Assembly: GCF_014696105.1 (NCBI RefSeq)
Contig: NZ_JACJPO010000024.1
Location: 1 to 64,000, forward strand
Length of the DNA stretch: 64,000 nt
Direction of reading: 5' to 3'
Origin: Microcoleus sp. FACHB-1515
GTDB lineage: Bacteria; Cyanobacteriota; Cyanobacteriia; Elainellales; Elainellaceae
Part shown: positions 25,274 to 33,356 of the stretch, one piece after another
Layout: each line of letters starts with the position of its first letter
Numbering within the stretch: the first letter of the stretch is position 1
Notes under the pieces: generated by a model
What the model was told of the DNA's origin: nothing
Seen by the model: the letters and a program-made list of their open reading frames with translations, nothing else
The model's database searches: none
Translations under genes and position numbers: made by a program

Positions 25274-25945
25274 CTAGCTCAGCGATTGCAGGTGCGTTTG
25301 AATTGGAATTAATGTTTGGGCTAAGTCGTGGAGTTGCGTTTCAAGCTGCTGTTTGCGAGCGAGGAGTTGGCGCAGTTTTTGATAGCGGGCGATCGCCAGG
25401 CTCACCTGTGGAAGCTGATCGGGCGGGCAAGGGCGCGACCACAACTTGCCGTCTGTATCCAGTCCACACAGGCGATATCCCGCTGGCGACGAATCGATCG
25501 CCGCTGACGGCGTCTGACAAATTTCCTGCACATAGTCCATCAAGCGATCAACCTCGGCATGGCGCAGCGTTGAAGGATCGGCAGCAGTAGACGGCGCGTG
25601 TGCATCCAGCCAGCCATCGATGATTGGTCCTTCTTCGTATAGCGCTTGAATTTGCCGCATGACCTGCTGAAGCTCGGTTTGCCACACATTGACTTTGGTG
25701 GCGATCGTCTTGAGTAGATTGGCAGCTAGGGCAGGATTGGCCGCGTGGTGGTGGCTGCTGATGCTAGGCGGCTTGAACTTGGGCAGATTGGGCAAGCTAG
25801 CATTCTCAAGGCTGACACGGGGGACACGAGCCGCAGTCGTTGAAGCACTGATTTTAAAGCTGGGCAGGGCAGGCACGTTTGCCTCGCTTGAGTCACCCAG
25901 CTTTGCCAAGGTGGATTCGATGCGCTGCAATTGAGGTTTGGTCAT
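25274..25945 (-). CDS. hypothetical coiled-coil protein
   Basis: 223 aa from ATG 25945 (MTKPQLQRIES); the frame can be extended upstream but that part is Arg-rich and looks noncoding. Central part is Pro/Ser-rich, then two helical stretches (~95-130 and ~185-220, with QKLRQLLARKQQLETQLHDL) likely form coiled coils. A short segment GYRLCGLDTDGKLWSRPCPP holds two Cys and may be a beta-hairpin domain. Family not recognised. Confidence 0.65.
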   Translation of the reverse strand: MTKPQLQRIESTLAKLGDSSEANVPALPSFKISASTTAARVPRVSLENASLPNLPKFKPPSISSHHHAANPALAANLLKTIATKVNVWQTELQQVMRQIQALYEEGPIIDGWLDAHAPSTAADPSTLRHAEVDRLMDYVQEICQTPSAAIDSSPAGYRLCGLDTDGKLWSRPCPPDQLPQVSLAIARYQKLRQLLARKQQLETQLHDLAQTLIPIQTHLQSLS

Positions 25946-26337
25946 AACCGCTCGATCTGCCTCCAAAAGACACTTATAACGCCAGCAAACTCGATCGCGC
26001 AGCCAGCGTGAATCCAGCAAAGCGATCGCATCACGGTGGCGATCGGATACGGACACAACCTAGGGCTAGCGATAACTGAAATTGCGGCTATTTTAGCTGC
26101 TTTTTGGCAAAGCGCGACAGAGCTTGGCGAACCGCAATATTTCTTTCCATCTTTAGCATGGACTGAAAATTCAGTATTTCCACCCAACGAAAAATTCGAG
26201 ATCGTCTCAATTTTCACATTTGTTTTGGGAATACTGGGGAGGCACAAGGCGAACGAAAGCTTTTGATTGTTTGACAGGCGCTGCGATCGCGCTCGATCAA
26301 ACTGCTTTCAACACCCTATATTCTTTACCTTAATGTT
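25946..26337. other. intergenic region before the DUF4347 protein
   Basis: 392 bp between divergent genes. Short frames on both strands lack ribosome binding sites and are not called. A tract resembling a promoter (TTGGCAAAG then TATTTC spacing) can be drawn near 26105-26142 but is weak. Confidence 0.35.
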
Positions 26338-29300
26338 ATGGCAGGCTTGCTCTACCCTCGATCCGATTCCGCTTTGGTCTCCACGTCCAATTCACCCTCT
26401 CCCACTGCTTTGCTGTTCATTGATACTGGTGTTCAAGACTACGAGCAACTGCTGACGGGCATCCCACCTCACACAGAAGTTTTCATTCTCCATCCAAACG
26501 AAGATGGTGTCTTGCAAATTACGCAAGCTTTGCTGCACAAAACTCAGGTTTCTAGTGTTCACATTGTTTCGCACGGTGTGGCAGGTGCAGTGCAGCTTGG
26601 TAATACTTGGCTGAGTGCAGACACCCTGCCGACCTATGCAACTTTGCTGCAAAGCTGGCGCAGTGTCCTCAGTGAAGCTGACATTTTGCTATACGGCTGC
26701 AATGTGGCTTCAGGCGATCGCGGCCTTGCCTTCGTTGAGCAGATCCGCAGCTTGACAGGTGCGAACATCGCCGCATCAAACAATTTGACGGGCGATCGCG
26801 CCTTGGGCGGTGATTGGCATCTCGACGTGCAGCTTGGCGATGTCAAAAGTGCGATCGCGTTTGACGCAGCCACGCAAGCCGCATATGCAAACGTTTTGAG
26901 TCTGATCAATCGATCCGTCGATACGCCAGATAATGCTCGCAGCGTCCTGCTGATCAACGGCATTCTGTATGTGGCCGATGGCGGTTCGGGAGTTCAGCGA
27001 ATCGATATCGGCAATCCAGCAGCGCCACAACTGCTTGCTCCGATCGGCACTTCCGGTTTTGCTCAAGGTTTAGCAGTGTTGGGCAACGCCTTGTTCGTAG
27101 CCAACGGATTTTCCGGTGTCTTACCGATCAGCTTGGCTGATCCAAGCAGTCCGCAAGCGGCTTCGTCGCCAATCAATGTCGGCGGTAATGCGGTGAGCGT
27201 TGCGGTCTTTGGTGACACCCTCTATGTCGCGACCGAAGGCGACGGCGTGAAACGGGTTAGCTTTGCTGACTCCTCCAATCCAACGCCCCTGCCATCGATC
27301 GACACTCCAGGCACTGCCCGCAGCGTTGCGGTCGTTGGCGACATTCTTTATGTTGCTGACGGCGGCGAGGGCGTACAGCGCTACAACATTAGCCAGCCCA
27401 ATAGTCCCCAACCGCTCGCTGCGATCGACACTCCCGGTACTGCTCAGAGTTTGGCCGTCGTGGGCAACACTTTGTTTGTGGCCGATGGCTTTTCAGGTGT
27501 ACGGCCCATCGACATCGCAAATTCAAACCAGCCAGTTTTGCAAGATTTGATCGATGTGGGTGGAAATGCGGTGAGTGTTACGGGAGCAGGATCAGGCAAC
27601 GTTCTCTATGTGGCAACTGAAGCGAATGGGGTGCGGCTGATCAGCCTGACTAATCCAGAAAGACCAGCGCTGCTTCCAGATGCGATCGACACGCCGGGCA
27701 GTGCCCGCAGCATTCTGGCAGAGGGCAACACGCTTTATGTCGCTGACGAAAGTAGAGGCGTTCAGATTTTTATCAACAATACACTTCCGACTGCGATCGA
27801 TAGCGATAAGCGCGTTCCCTTCAATGAAGTAGCTGTTTTCAGCGCCTTCGACTTTGGCTTTCGCGATGATGACAGCAACGCCTTTGCTGAAGTGGAAATT
27901 ACGCAGCTTCCCAGTGTAGGCGAACTGTTCCTCGATAGCGATGACAGCAACACCGCAGATTCCGGCGAAGCCGTCACGATCGGTCGAAAAATCTCAGTGA
28001 ACGATCTGGGCAAGCTGAAATTCAAGCCTGCGGCGGGCGAAAGCGGTCAGGACTATGCTGAATTCCAGTTCAAGGTTAGTGACGGCTTTGAGTTCAGCGA
28101 TCGGGCTTACACAATGTCGCTTGACGTTGACGCACCCAATCGAAATCCCACGCTAGTAAATGGAATTGCCAATGCCAGCGCCCGCGAAAATCGTCTCTTC
28201 AGCTTCACAATTCCGACCGACAGCTTTACTGACCCGGATAACGACAGCCTCACTTATGAAGTGACGCTTGCTGATGATACGCCGCTTCCCAGTTGGCTCA
28301 TCTTTGATGGCTTCAGTACCTTGAGCGGCACACCTACCGCCGCTGATGTCCGCTCGATCGACCTCAAAGTTACGGCTAGGGATAGTCGAGGTGGAGTGGT
28401 CAGCGATGAGTTCATGCTTAATGTTGCGGCGAATCAAACTCCGATCGTTGCCAACGCGATCGCAAATACGGCTCGGCAAGCAGGCAGTCAGTTCAGCTTC
28501 ACGCTTCCGGCCAACAGCTTCACCGATGCCGACGATGACAGCCTCACGTACAGCGCCACGCTCGACAATGGGACGGCACTTCCCAACTGGCTAAGCTTCA
28601 ATCCCAGCACTCGCACTTTCAGCGGCACACCCACTGCCAGCGACGTTGGTTCAATCAACGTCAAAGTCATTGCTGATGACGGTACGGCCACAGTCAGCGA
28701 TGTCTTTGTACTTAACATCACCTCTGCAAATAGTACAGGTGGCGGCGGTACGGGTACGGGTGGCACAGGTGATCCAGCCCCGATCGACGGCAGTACTGGA
28801 ACTGCCATCGCGCTTCCCTTGTTCAATCAGGGCAGGCAGGGTCGAAACTTCACAGGCACACGCAGAGCCGACACCTTGCGGGGCGATCGCGATCGAAACG
28901 TCCTCTCTGGCGGCGCAGGCAACGACAAGCTGTTTGGCGGAGCGGGCAGTGATAGCATCCGGGGCAATGCGGGCAATGACTCGCTCAACGGTGGAAGTGC
29001 AAATGACAGGCTGCTGGGCGACGCAGGCAACGACTCGCTCAACGGTGGAGCCGCAAACGATATGCTGCTGGGTGGTACAGGTACAGACACCTTGATTGGC
29101 GGCGCAGGCAATGACGTTCTTGTGGGTGGCGCAGGCAACGACAGATTGACGGGCGGCGGCGGTCGCGATCAGTTCACGTTTAATAATCTCGGCGAAGCCG
29201 CAGACACCATCACGGACTTCAACAGTGCTGAAGATTTAATCGATTTGCGTAGCATTATGTCCGCTTCGCAGTTCGGTGGCGCAACGCCGTTTGCCCGCTA

Positions 29301-29454
29301 TGAGCAGTTTGTGCAACTGGTGCAAACCGGAGCCAACACCGACATCAAAATCGATGCAGACGGCAGCGGCGCAGGCAGCACATTGGTGACGCTGGCAACG
29401 CTGCAAAATGTCACGGCCACCAGCCTCGCCTCGACCAACTTTGTGATCGTCTAA
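26338..29454 (+). CDS. large RTX protein: DUF4347, LVIVD propeller, cadherin-like modules
   Basis: 1038 aa, predicted type I-secreted surface protein. Order: DUF4347 (~28-185, with VHIVSHGVAG and LLYGCNVASGDRG), LVIVD-type beta-propeller repeats (~190-475, recurring DTPGTARSVAVVGDILYVAD), a cadherin-like module (~480-600), two He_PIG/dystroglycan-type Ig folds (~600-800), a Gly/Thr linker, RTX nonapeptides (~840-940, GGAGNDKLFGGAGSDS) and a C-terminal T1SS signal domain ending ASTNFVIV. No N-terminal signal peptide, as expected for type I substrates. Secretion genes are not nearby. Shares its last five modules with the protein at 33357-36122. Confidence 0.88.
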   Translation: MAGLLYPRSDSALVSTSNSPSPTALLFIDTGVQDYEQLLTGIPPHTEVFILHPNEDGVLQITQALLHKTQVSSVHIVSHGVAGAVQLGNTWLSADTLPTYATLLQSWRSVLSEADILLYGCNVASGDRGLAFVEQIRSLTGANIAASNNLTGDRALGGDWHLDVQLGDVKSAIAFDAATQAAYANVLSLINRSVDTPDNARSVLLINGILYVADGGSGVQRIDIGNPAAPQLLAPIGTSGFAQGLAVLGNALFVANGFSGVLPISLADPSSPQAASSPINVGGNAVSVAVFGDTLYVATEGDGVKRVSFADSSNPTPLPSIDTPGTARSVAVVGDILYVADGGEGVQRYNISQPNSPQPLAAIDTPGTAQSLAVVGNTLFVADGFSGVRPIDIANSNQPVLQDLIDVGGNAVSVTGAGSGNVLYVATEANGVRLISLTNPERPALLPDAIDTPGSARSILAEGNTLYVADESRGVQIFINNTLPTAIDSDKRVPFNEVAVFSAFDFGFRDDDSNAFAEVEITQLPSVGELFLDSDDSNTADSGEAVTIGRKISVNDLGKLKFKPAAGESGQDYAEFQFKVSDGFEFSDRAYTMSLDVDAPNRNPTLVNGIANASARENRLFSFTIPTDSFTDPDNDSLTYEVTLADDTPLPSWLIFDGFSTLSGTPTAADVRSIDLKVTARDSRGGVVSDEFMLNVAANQTPIVANAIANTARQAGSQFSFTLPANSFTDADDDSLTYSATLDNGTALPNWLSFNPSTRTFSGTPTASDVGSINVKVIADDGTATVSDVFVLNITSANSTGGGGTGTGGTGDPAPIDGSTGTAIALPLFNQGRQGRNFTGTRRADTLRGDRDRNVLSGGAGNDKLFGGAGSDSIRGNAGNDSLNGGSANDRLLGDAGNDSLNGGAANDMLLGGTGTDTLIGGAGNDVLVGGAGNDRLTGGGGRDQFTFNNLGEAADTITDFNSAEDLIDLRSIMSASQFGGATPFARYEQFVQLVQTGANTDIKIDADGSGAGSTLVTLATLQNVTATSLASTNFVIV

Positions 29455-29493
29455 TTTTGCTTGGCTCGTGCGATCGACTGGCGATCGCACTCG

Positions 29494-29530
29494 CTCCTCA
29501 ACTCCGGTTCAGGAATTGAGGAGTTTTTTG
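29494..29530 (+). terminator. intrinsic terminator after the DUF4347 RTX gene
   Basis: CTCCTCAACTCC pairs with GAATTGAGGAG and is followed by TTTTTT. 40 bp past the stop. Strong. Confidence 0.85.
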
Positions 29531-29610
29531 CTGGCTGGAACTGCCGAAACTCGCACGGCGGCAAATCGGCGATACGCTAGTCTTCTGCAAATCCAACTTC
29601 ATCGCCGCAA

Positions 29611-30153
29611 ATGCTGATTTTAGTTACAGGTCCCGCTCGATCGGGCAAAAGCGAATGGGCAGAAGCGATCGCCCGCCAGTCCACACGATCGATCGTTTAC
29701 ATTGCGACTGCTCAAGTCAATCTGGACGATCGCGAATGGCAAACTCGCATTGCCAAACACCAGCAGCGGCGTCCGGCAGACTGGCAAACTTGGCATGTGC
29801 CGATCGAACTGGCAGATGCGATCGCCCAAGCCAAATCTACACAATGCCTGCTAGTCGATTCGCTGGGAACCTGGCTGGCAAATTTGATCGACCAGTCCGA
29901 AATCGATTGGCAGCAAAGCGTTTTTCACCTGCTTACCTGCTTGCAGCAAACGCCAAGCGATCTCATTTTTGTCGCGGAGGAAGTTGGCTGGGGCGTAGTT
30001 CCCGCGTATCAAAGTGGGCGACAGTTTCGCGATCGCTTGGGCAACCTGACCAGAGCGATTGGCACGATCGCAGACGCAGTTTATCTCGTAACAGGCGGCT
30101 ATGCGATCGATCTGACGCGCGTTGGAGTGCGACTGCCTGCCGCAGTCGATTAG
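29611..30153 (+). CDS. cobU: adenosylcobinamide kinase / guanylyltransferase
   Basis: Cobalamin nucleotide-loop assembly: phosphorylates adenosylcobinamide and attaches GMP. 180 aa with Walker A GPARSGKSEWAE (residues 6-17), DREWQTRIAKHQQRRPADWQ (guanylylation His region), LLVDSLGTWLANL and VAEEVGWGVVPAYQSGRQFR. No cobalamin riboswitch is visible upstream. A 15-bp unit GCCTGCCGCAGTCGA is tandemly duplicated across the stop codon (30135-30149, 30153-30167). Confidence 0.93.
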   Translation: MLILVTGPARSGKSEWAEAIARQSTRSIVYIATAQVNLDDREWQTRIAKHQQRRPADWQTWHVPIELADAIAQAKSTQCLLVDSLGTWLANLIDQSEIDWQQSVFHLLTCLQQTPSDLIFVAEEVGWGVVPAYQSGRQFRDRLGNLTRAIGTIADAVYLVTGGYAIDLTRVGVRLPAAVD

Positions 30154-30354
30154 CCTGCCGCAGTCGAGCAGCAAGGAACTATAGATTCCCTTCACAGTTT
30201 GTCTGCGTAAATTTCGTTACGATCGAAAGGTAAGAGGGTGAATTTCCATCCTGAGCATTAAGGGTCAATCTGCCGCTTGAGGCTCCAAGAATTGAATCTA
30301 AATCTTACAAACTGTAAACCAGTGTGACAAGATTGGCGTTTTGAGGAAGTTCCA

Positions 30355-30792
30355 ATGGCTGATTCAGCACAAGTGAGACAATATCTCGCCTATTGGTTTC
30401 AGCTTGGCAAGAAAATATTGATTGACGGCGGCAAAGAAGCCCTTCTGCCCCAGCCTGTCATTCAAGGCGATCGATACAGCGAGGCGTTTGAAGGCATTTG
30501 GCAACGCATCACATCAGCAGATGCGGGCGACTGCTACCTAGAGGGAACTCAGCAAACCGTTGCCGAACTGCTCAGTCCCGGTTGGGAAATCAACCCCTGC
30601 GCTCGCTGTGCCATGCCTGTGCCTGTGCCGAATTTGGGCGTTCAATCGCTGGATTGCCCATGCAGCGATCTTTCGTTTTGGCCGGATACCTCGACGCCTA
30701 TGCCGCGATCGCCCATTAACAATCAAGCACGGCTTGCCCAAATTCGCGATCGCCTGATGAAATCGCCAGACGATCGATCGCAAGCATCGTAA
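30355..30792 (+). CDS. conserved-type cyanobacterial hypothetical protein
   Basis: 145 aa. The N-terminal part VRQYLAYWFQLGKKILIDGG then VIQGDRYSEAFEGIWQRITS looks like a compact folded domain; four Cys occur as CARC and CPC (NPCARCAMPVPVPNLG, SLDCPCSDLSFW), suggesting metal binding. Good ribosome binding site (GAGGAAG) before the ATG. No family name recalled. Stands between cobU and rpmI, same strand. Confidence 0.75.
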   Translation: MADSAQVRQYLAYWFQLGKKILIDGGKEALLPQPVIQGDRYSEAFEGIWQRITSADAGDCYLEGTQQTVAELLSPGWEINPCARCAMPVPVPNLGVQSLDCPCSDLSFWPDTSTPMPRSPINNQARLAQIRDRLMKSPDDRSQAS

Positions 30793-30907
30793 GCGTCAAT
30801 TTTTCCTGATGTTTTCAATGGTTGCCTTGCCAAACGGTTTGTTGCAGTAGCCGAAATGCCGCGATCGCTGGTAAGATCATAGACTGTGTTGAATTTAAGC
30901 CAAATTG

Positions 30908-31105
30908 ATGCCCAAGCTCAAAACTCGGAAGGCGGCTGCCAAGCGCTTTCAGCGGAGCGGTAGCGGAAAACTGATGCGCCGCAAAGCCTTCAAAAACCAC
31001 ATGCTCCAGCACAAAACCTCGACACGCAAACGTCGGCTGACCGGATTGGTCGTCGTCCACGAGCGCGATGCCGAAAACGTCGAACTGATGCTGCCCTATT
31101 TATAA
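30908..31105 (+). CDS. rpmI: ribosomal protein bL35
   Basis: 65 aa starting [20 protein letters not shown] and ending [11 protein letters not shown], standard L35. The ATG at 30908 is preferred to the TTG codon before it. Forms the usual rpmI-rplT pair with the next gene (40-bp gap); infC is not adjacent. Confidence 0.97.
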   Translation: MPKLKTRKAAAKRFQRSGSGKLMRRKAFKNHMLQHKTSTRKRRLTGLVVVHERDAENVELMLPYL

Positions 31106-31145
31106 GGCACGATCGCCCACTCGCAACTACTAGGAACTCTCAATC

Positions 31146-31499
31146 ATGACACGGGTTAAGCGCGGCAATGTTGCACGTAAGCGCCGCAAAAAAATTCTAA
31201 AACTCGCCAAAGGCTTTCGAGGTTCGCACTCGACTTTGTTTCGCACCGCCAATCAGCAGGTGATGAAAGCCCTGCGAAACGCTTATCGCGATCGCCGCAA
31301 GCGCAAGCGCGATTTTCGTCGTCTGTGGATTACGCGCATCAACGCCGCTGCCAGACTGCACGGCATGAGCTACAGCCAACTGATGGGCAGCCTCAAAAGA
31401 GCCAACATTGAAATTAACCGCAAGATGCTCGCACAAATGGCCGTTCTCGATCCGTCCGGCTTCGGCAAAGTGGTCGAAGCGGCAGGTCAAGCCCGGTAA
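31146..31499 (+). CDS. rplT: ribosomal protein bL20
   Basis: 117 aa, [20 protein letters not shown] then [20 protein letters not shown], full-length L20, needed for early 50S assembly. In many bacteria L20 represses its own operon; no obvious autoregulatory leader can be picked out upstream of rpmI here. Confidence 0.98.
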   Translation: MTRVKRGNVARKRRKKILKLAKGFRGSHSTLFRTANQQVMKALRNAYRDRRKRKRDFRRLWITRINAAARLHGMSYSQLMGSLKRANIEINRKMLAQMAVLDPSGFGKVVEAAGQAR

Positions 31500-31540
31500 A
31501 TCGATCCAAACAGACTGAGCCAAGTAGACTGAGTGCAACC

Positions 31541-32323
31541 GTGAAGCGGCGGACAATTTGGCTGATAGTGTTGCTGCTGGTCGGGTGGTTGCTCACCCAG
31601 GCAGTTGCCCTGCCCAGTCGGGCAGCAACCGCATCAGAAATTCAAGAACGGGGGCGGCTGATTGTTGCTGTAAAGGACAATTCGCCGCCGCTTGGCTTTC
31701 TGCAAGATGGCGAACTGGCTGGCTTGGAAATCGATTTGGCGCGGCAGTTGGCGATCGATCTGCTCGGTGACGAAGCCGAAGTGACCTTTGTACCTGTGCA
31801 CAACGATCGCCGCCTGTCTGTGCTGCTTGCGGGTGAAGTGGATCTGGTGATTGCGCGGATGACGGCAACTCCTGCCCGTGCCCGACTGGTAGATTTCAGT
31901 TCACCCTACTACTTTGACGGAACGGCATTTGTCACGAAAGATCCGGCGATCGATCGGCTGCCTAATTTGCTGCGTCAGCCGATCGCGGTTCTGAATGGCT
32001 CTAGCACAATCGCCACTGTGCGATCGCTGTTGCCGTCTGCCCTGTTGGTGGGAGCCAACTCATATCAAGATGCCTTGACTTTGCTGGAGACGAATCGAGC
32101 GATCGCGTTTGCCGCTGACGCCAGCATTCTCACGGGCTGGGTGCAAGAATTGCCGCAATATCGCCGCATTGAGCAGCTCATTTCCGCCGAAGCGCTCAGC
32201 GTCGCGATGCCCAAAGGCAACCGCTACAGCAGTTTGCGATCGCGCGTGAACGCCTCAATCGATCGGCTGCGCGAAACAGGCTGGCTGGCCGATCGGCTGA
32301 GAATTTGGGGACTGCCGGAATAG
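31541..32323 (+). CDS. family 3 solute-binding protein (amino-acid type)
   Basis: 260 aa from GTG, with signal peptide (MKRRTIWLIVLLLVGWLLTQ, cleavage near PSRAA). The mature domain RGRLIVAVKDNSPPLGFLQD then GLEIDLARQLA and DLVIARMTATPARARLVDFS has the SBP_bac_3 fold, as in glutamine/histidine binding proteins. No permease or ATPase adjoins it. A histidine kinase follows after ~170 bp, so a sensory rather than transport role is possible. Confidence 0.87.
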   Translation: MKRRTIWLIVLLLVGWLLTQAVALPSRAATASEIQERGRLIVAVKDNSPPLGFLQDGELAGLEIDLARQLAIDLLGDEAEVTFVPVHNDRRLSVLLAGEVDLVIARMTATPARARLVDFSSPYYFDGTAFVTKDPAIDRLPNLLRQPIAVLNGSSTIATVRSLLPSALLVGANSYQDALTLLETNRAIAFAADASILTGWVQELPQYRRIEQLISAEALSVAMPKGNRYSSLRSRVNASIDRLRETGWLADRLRIWGLPE

Positions 32324-32494
32324 CCTGAAACTGAAATGCCTATGGTAGGCTTAGCTGATGTTCGTCGCCCCCTGCTGCAAGCGGCAGGAGCAGCGGCGAT
32401 TTTGACGATGTTCAACTTCAGCAAGCGATCGCCAGGTTGCCCGTAAGATCCGAGTCGCCGCTATTCACGTCAAGCCGTATTCGTTGCAGCAATC

Positions 32495-33307
32495 ATGGAC
32501 TGGAGCAAATTTCTCTATTGGGGCGTCGGGCTAGGAATGGGCTGGCTGCTGAGCAAACGGCTTCAACCCACGAGGCGATCGCCCGTTGCAACCGATGCCA
32601 TTGCTCAACTTGATGCTCAGCCTGCCTACCGCATGGCGATTGAGATGGAACGCTTTAAGGCGACATTTCTCGCTAAAACTTCGCACGAGTTGCGATCGCC
32701 ACTCAACAGCATCATCAGCCTGCACCAGCTTATCCTCTCTGACCTGAGCGACAGTCCCGAAGAAGAACGTGAATTTGTCGCCCAAGCGCAAGCTGCCGCC
32801 CAAAAAATGCTCTCCCGACTCGATGAAGTCATTTCAGTTTCCAAAGTGCAAGCGGGTACGGTGGCTCTGGAACTTCAGCCCGTCCAGCTATCAAGTTTGT
32901 TTGAAGAAGTCCGCAGCCTCACCTATTTGCAAGCACAAAACCGCAGCCTCCGCCTCGAATTCGATCGCCCCGATCGCGCCATTTACGTGACGGCTGACCC
33001 GCGCTGGCTACGGCAAATTCTGCTGCATCTCGTCACCAACGCGATCGCCACGATGCGCGAAGGCACGATCCAAGTTGCCGCTCAAGCTTCACCCGCCACA
33101 AAAACCGCTCAAATCACCGTAACGGACGATCGACCTGCCAGCACCGAACCCGTTCCAGAAACCGGACTCAATCTCATGATCGATCAACTGCTGCTTGAAC
33201 AGATGCAGGGCGGACTGGAGCAGACGATCGAGCCAGCCTACCAGATTCGCTGTACGCTGCCGCTGGCGCAACCGCCGATCGATCGAGCGGTTGCGAATAG
33301 CGTCTGA
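32495..33307 (+). CDS. membrane-anchored histidine kinase with degenerate ATP-binding domain
   Basis: 270 aa. One N-terminal membrane helix (~6-20), then a HisKA domain with His64 in SHELRSPLNS. The N-box region HLVTNAIATM is recognisable, but the G1 and G2 boxes are not: the position of DxGxG reads VTDDRPASTEP, and the lid and G2 glycines are missing. The H-box is intact, so it may accept phosphate from another kinase or serve as a scaffold. No response regulator adjoins it. Confidence 0.8.
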   Translation: MDWSKFLYWGVGLGMGWLLSKRLQPTRRSPVATDAIAQLDAQPAYRMAIEMERFKATFLAKTSHELRSPLNSIISLHQLILSDLSDSPEEEREFVAQAQAAAQKMLSRLDEVISVSKVQAGTVALELQPVQLSSLFEEVRSLTYLQAQNRSLRLEFDRPDRAIYVTADPRWLRQILLHLVTNAIATMREGTIQVAAQASPATKTAQITVTDDRPASTEPVPETGLNLMIDQLLLEQMQGGLEQTIEPAYQIRCTLPLAQPPIDRAVANSV

Positions 33308-33356
33308 GGCGATCGGGCTTAAATACGCTGCATGTTCAAGCGATCGAAACCGCGCC

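Noticed and set aside
26036-26266. 76-codon plus-strand frame before the DUF4347 gene
   Set aside because: GTG start without RBS; the frame overlaps another antisense frame and resembles no protein.
28860-29160. CRISPR-like periodicity in the RTX region
   Set aside because: The repeats are 27-bp coding units for GGAGND nonapeptides in an open frame, not repeat-spacer units.
29455-29610. Cobalamin riboswitch before cobU
   Set aside because: Searched by eye for the B12-box (GCCACTG-like) and found none; only an intrinsic terminator is present.
32342-32446. 34-codon frame (MVGLADVRRPLLQAAG) between the solute-binding protein and kinase genes
   Set aside because: No clear RBS and no recognisable relatives; too short to support alone.
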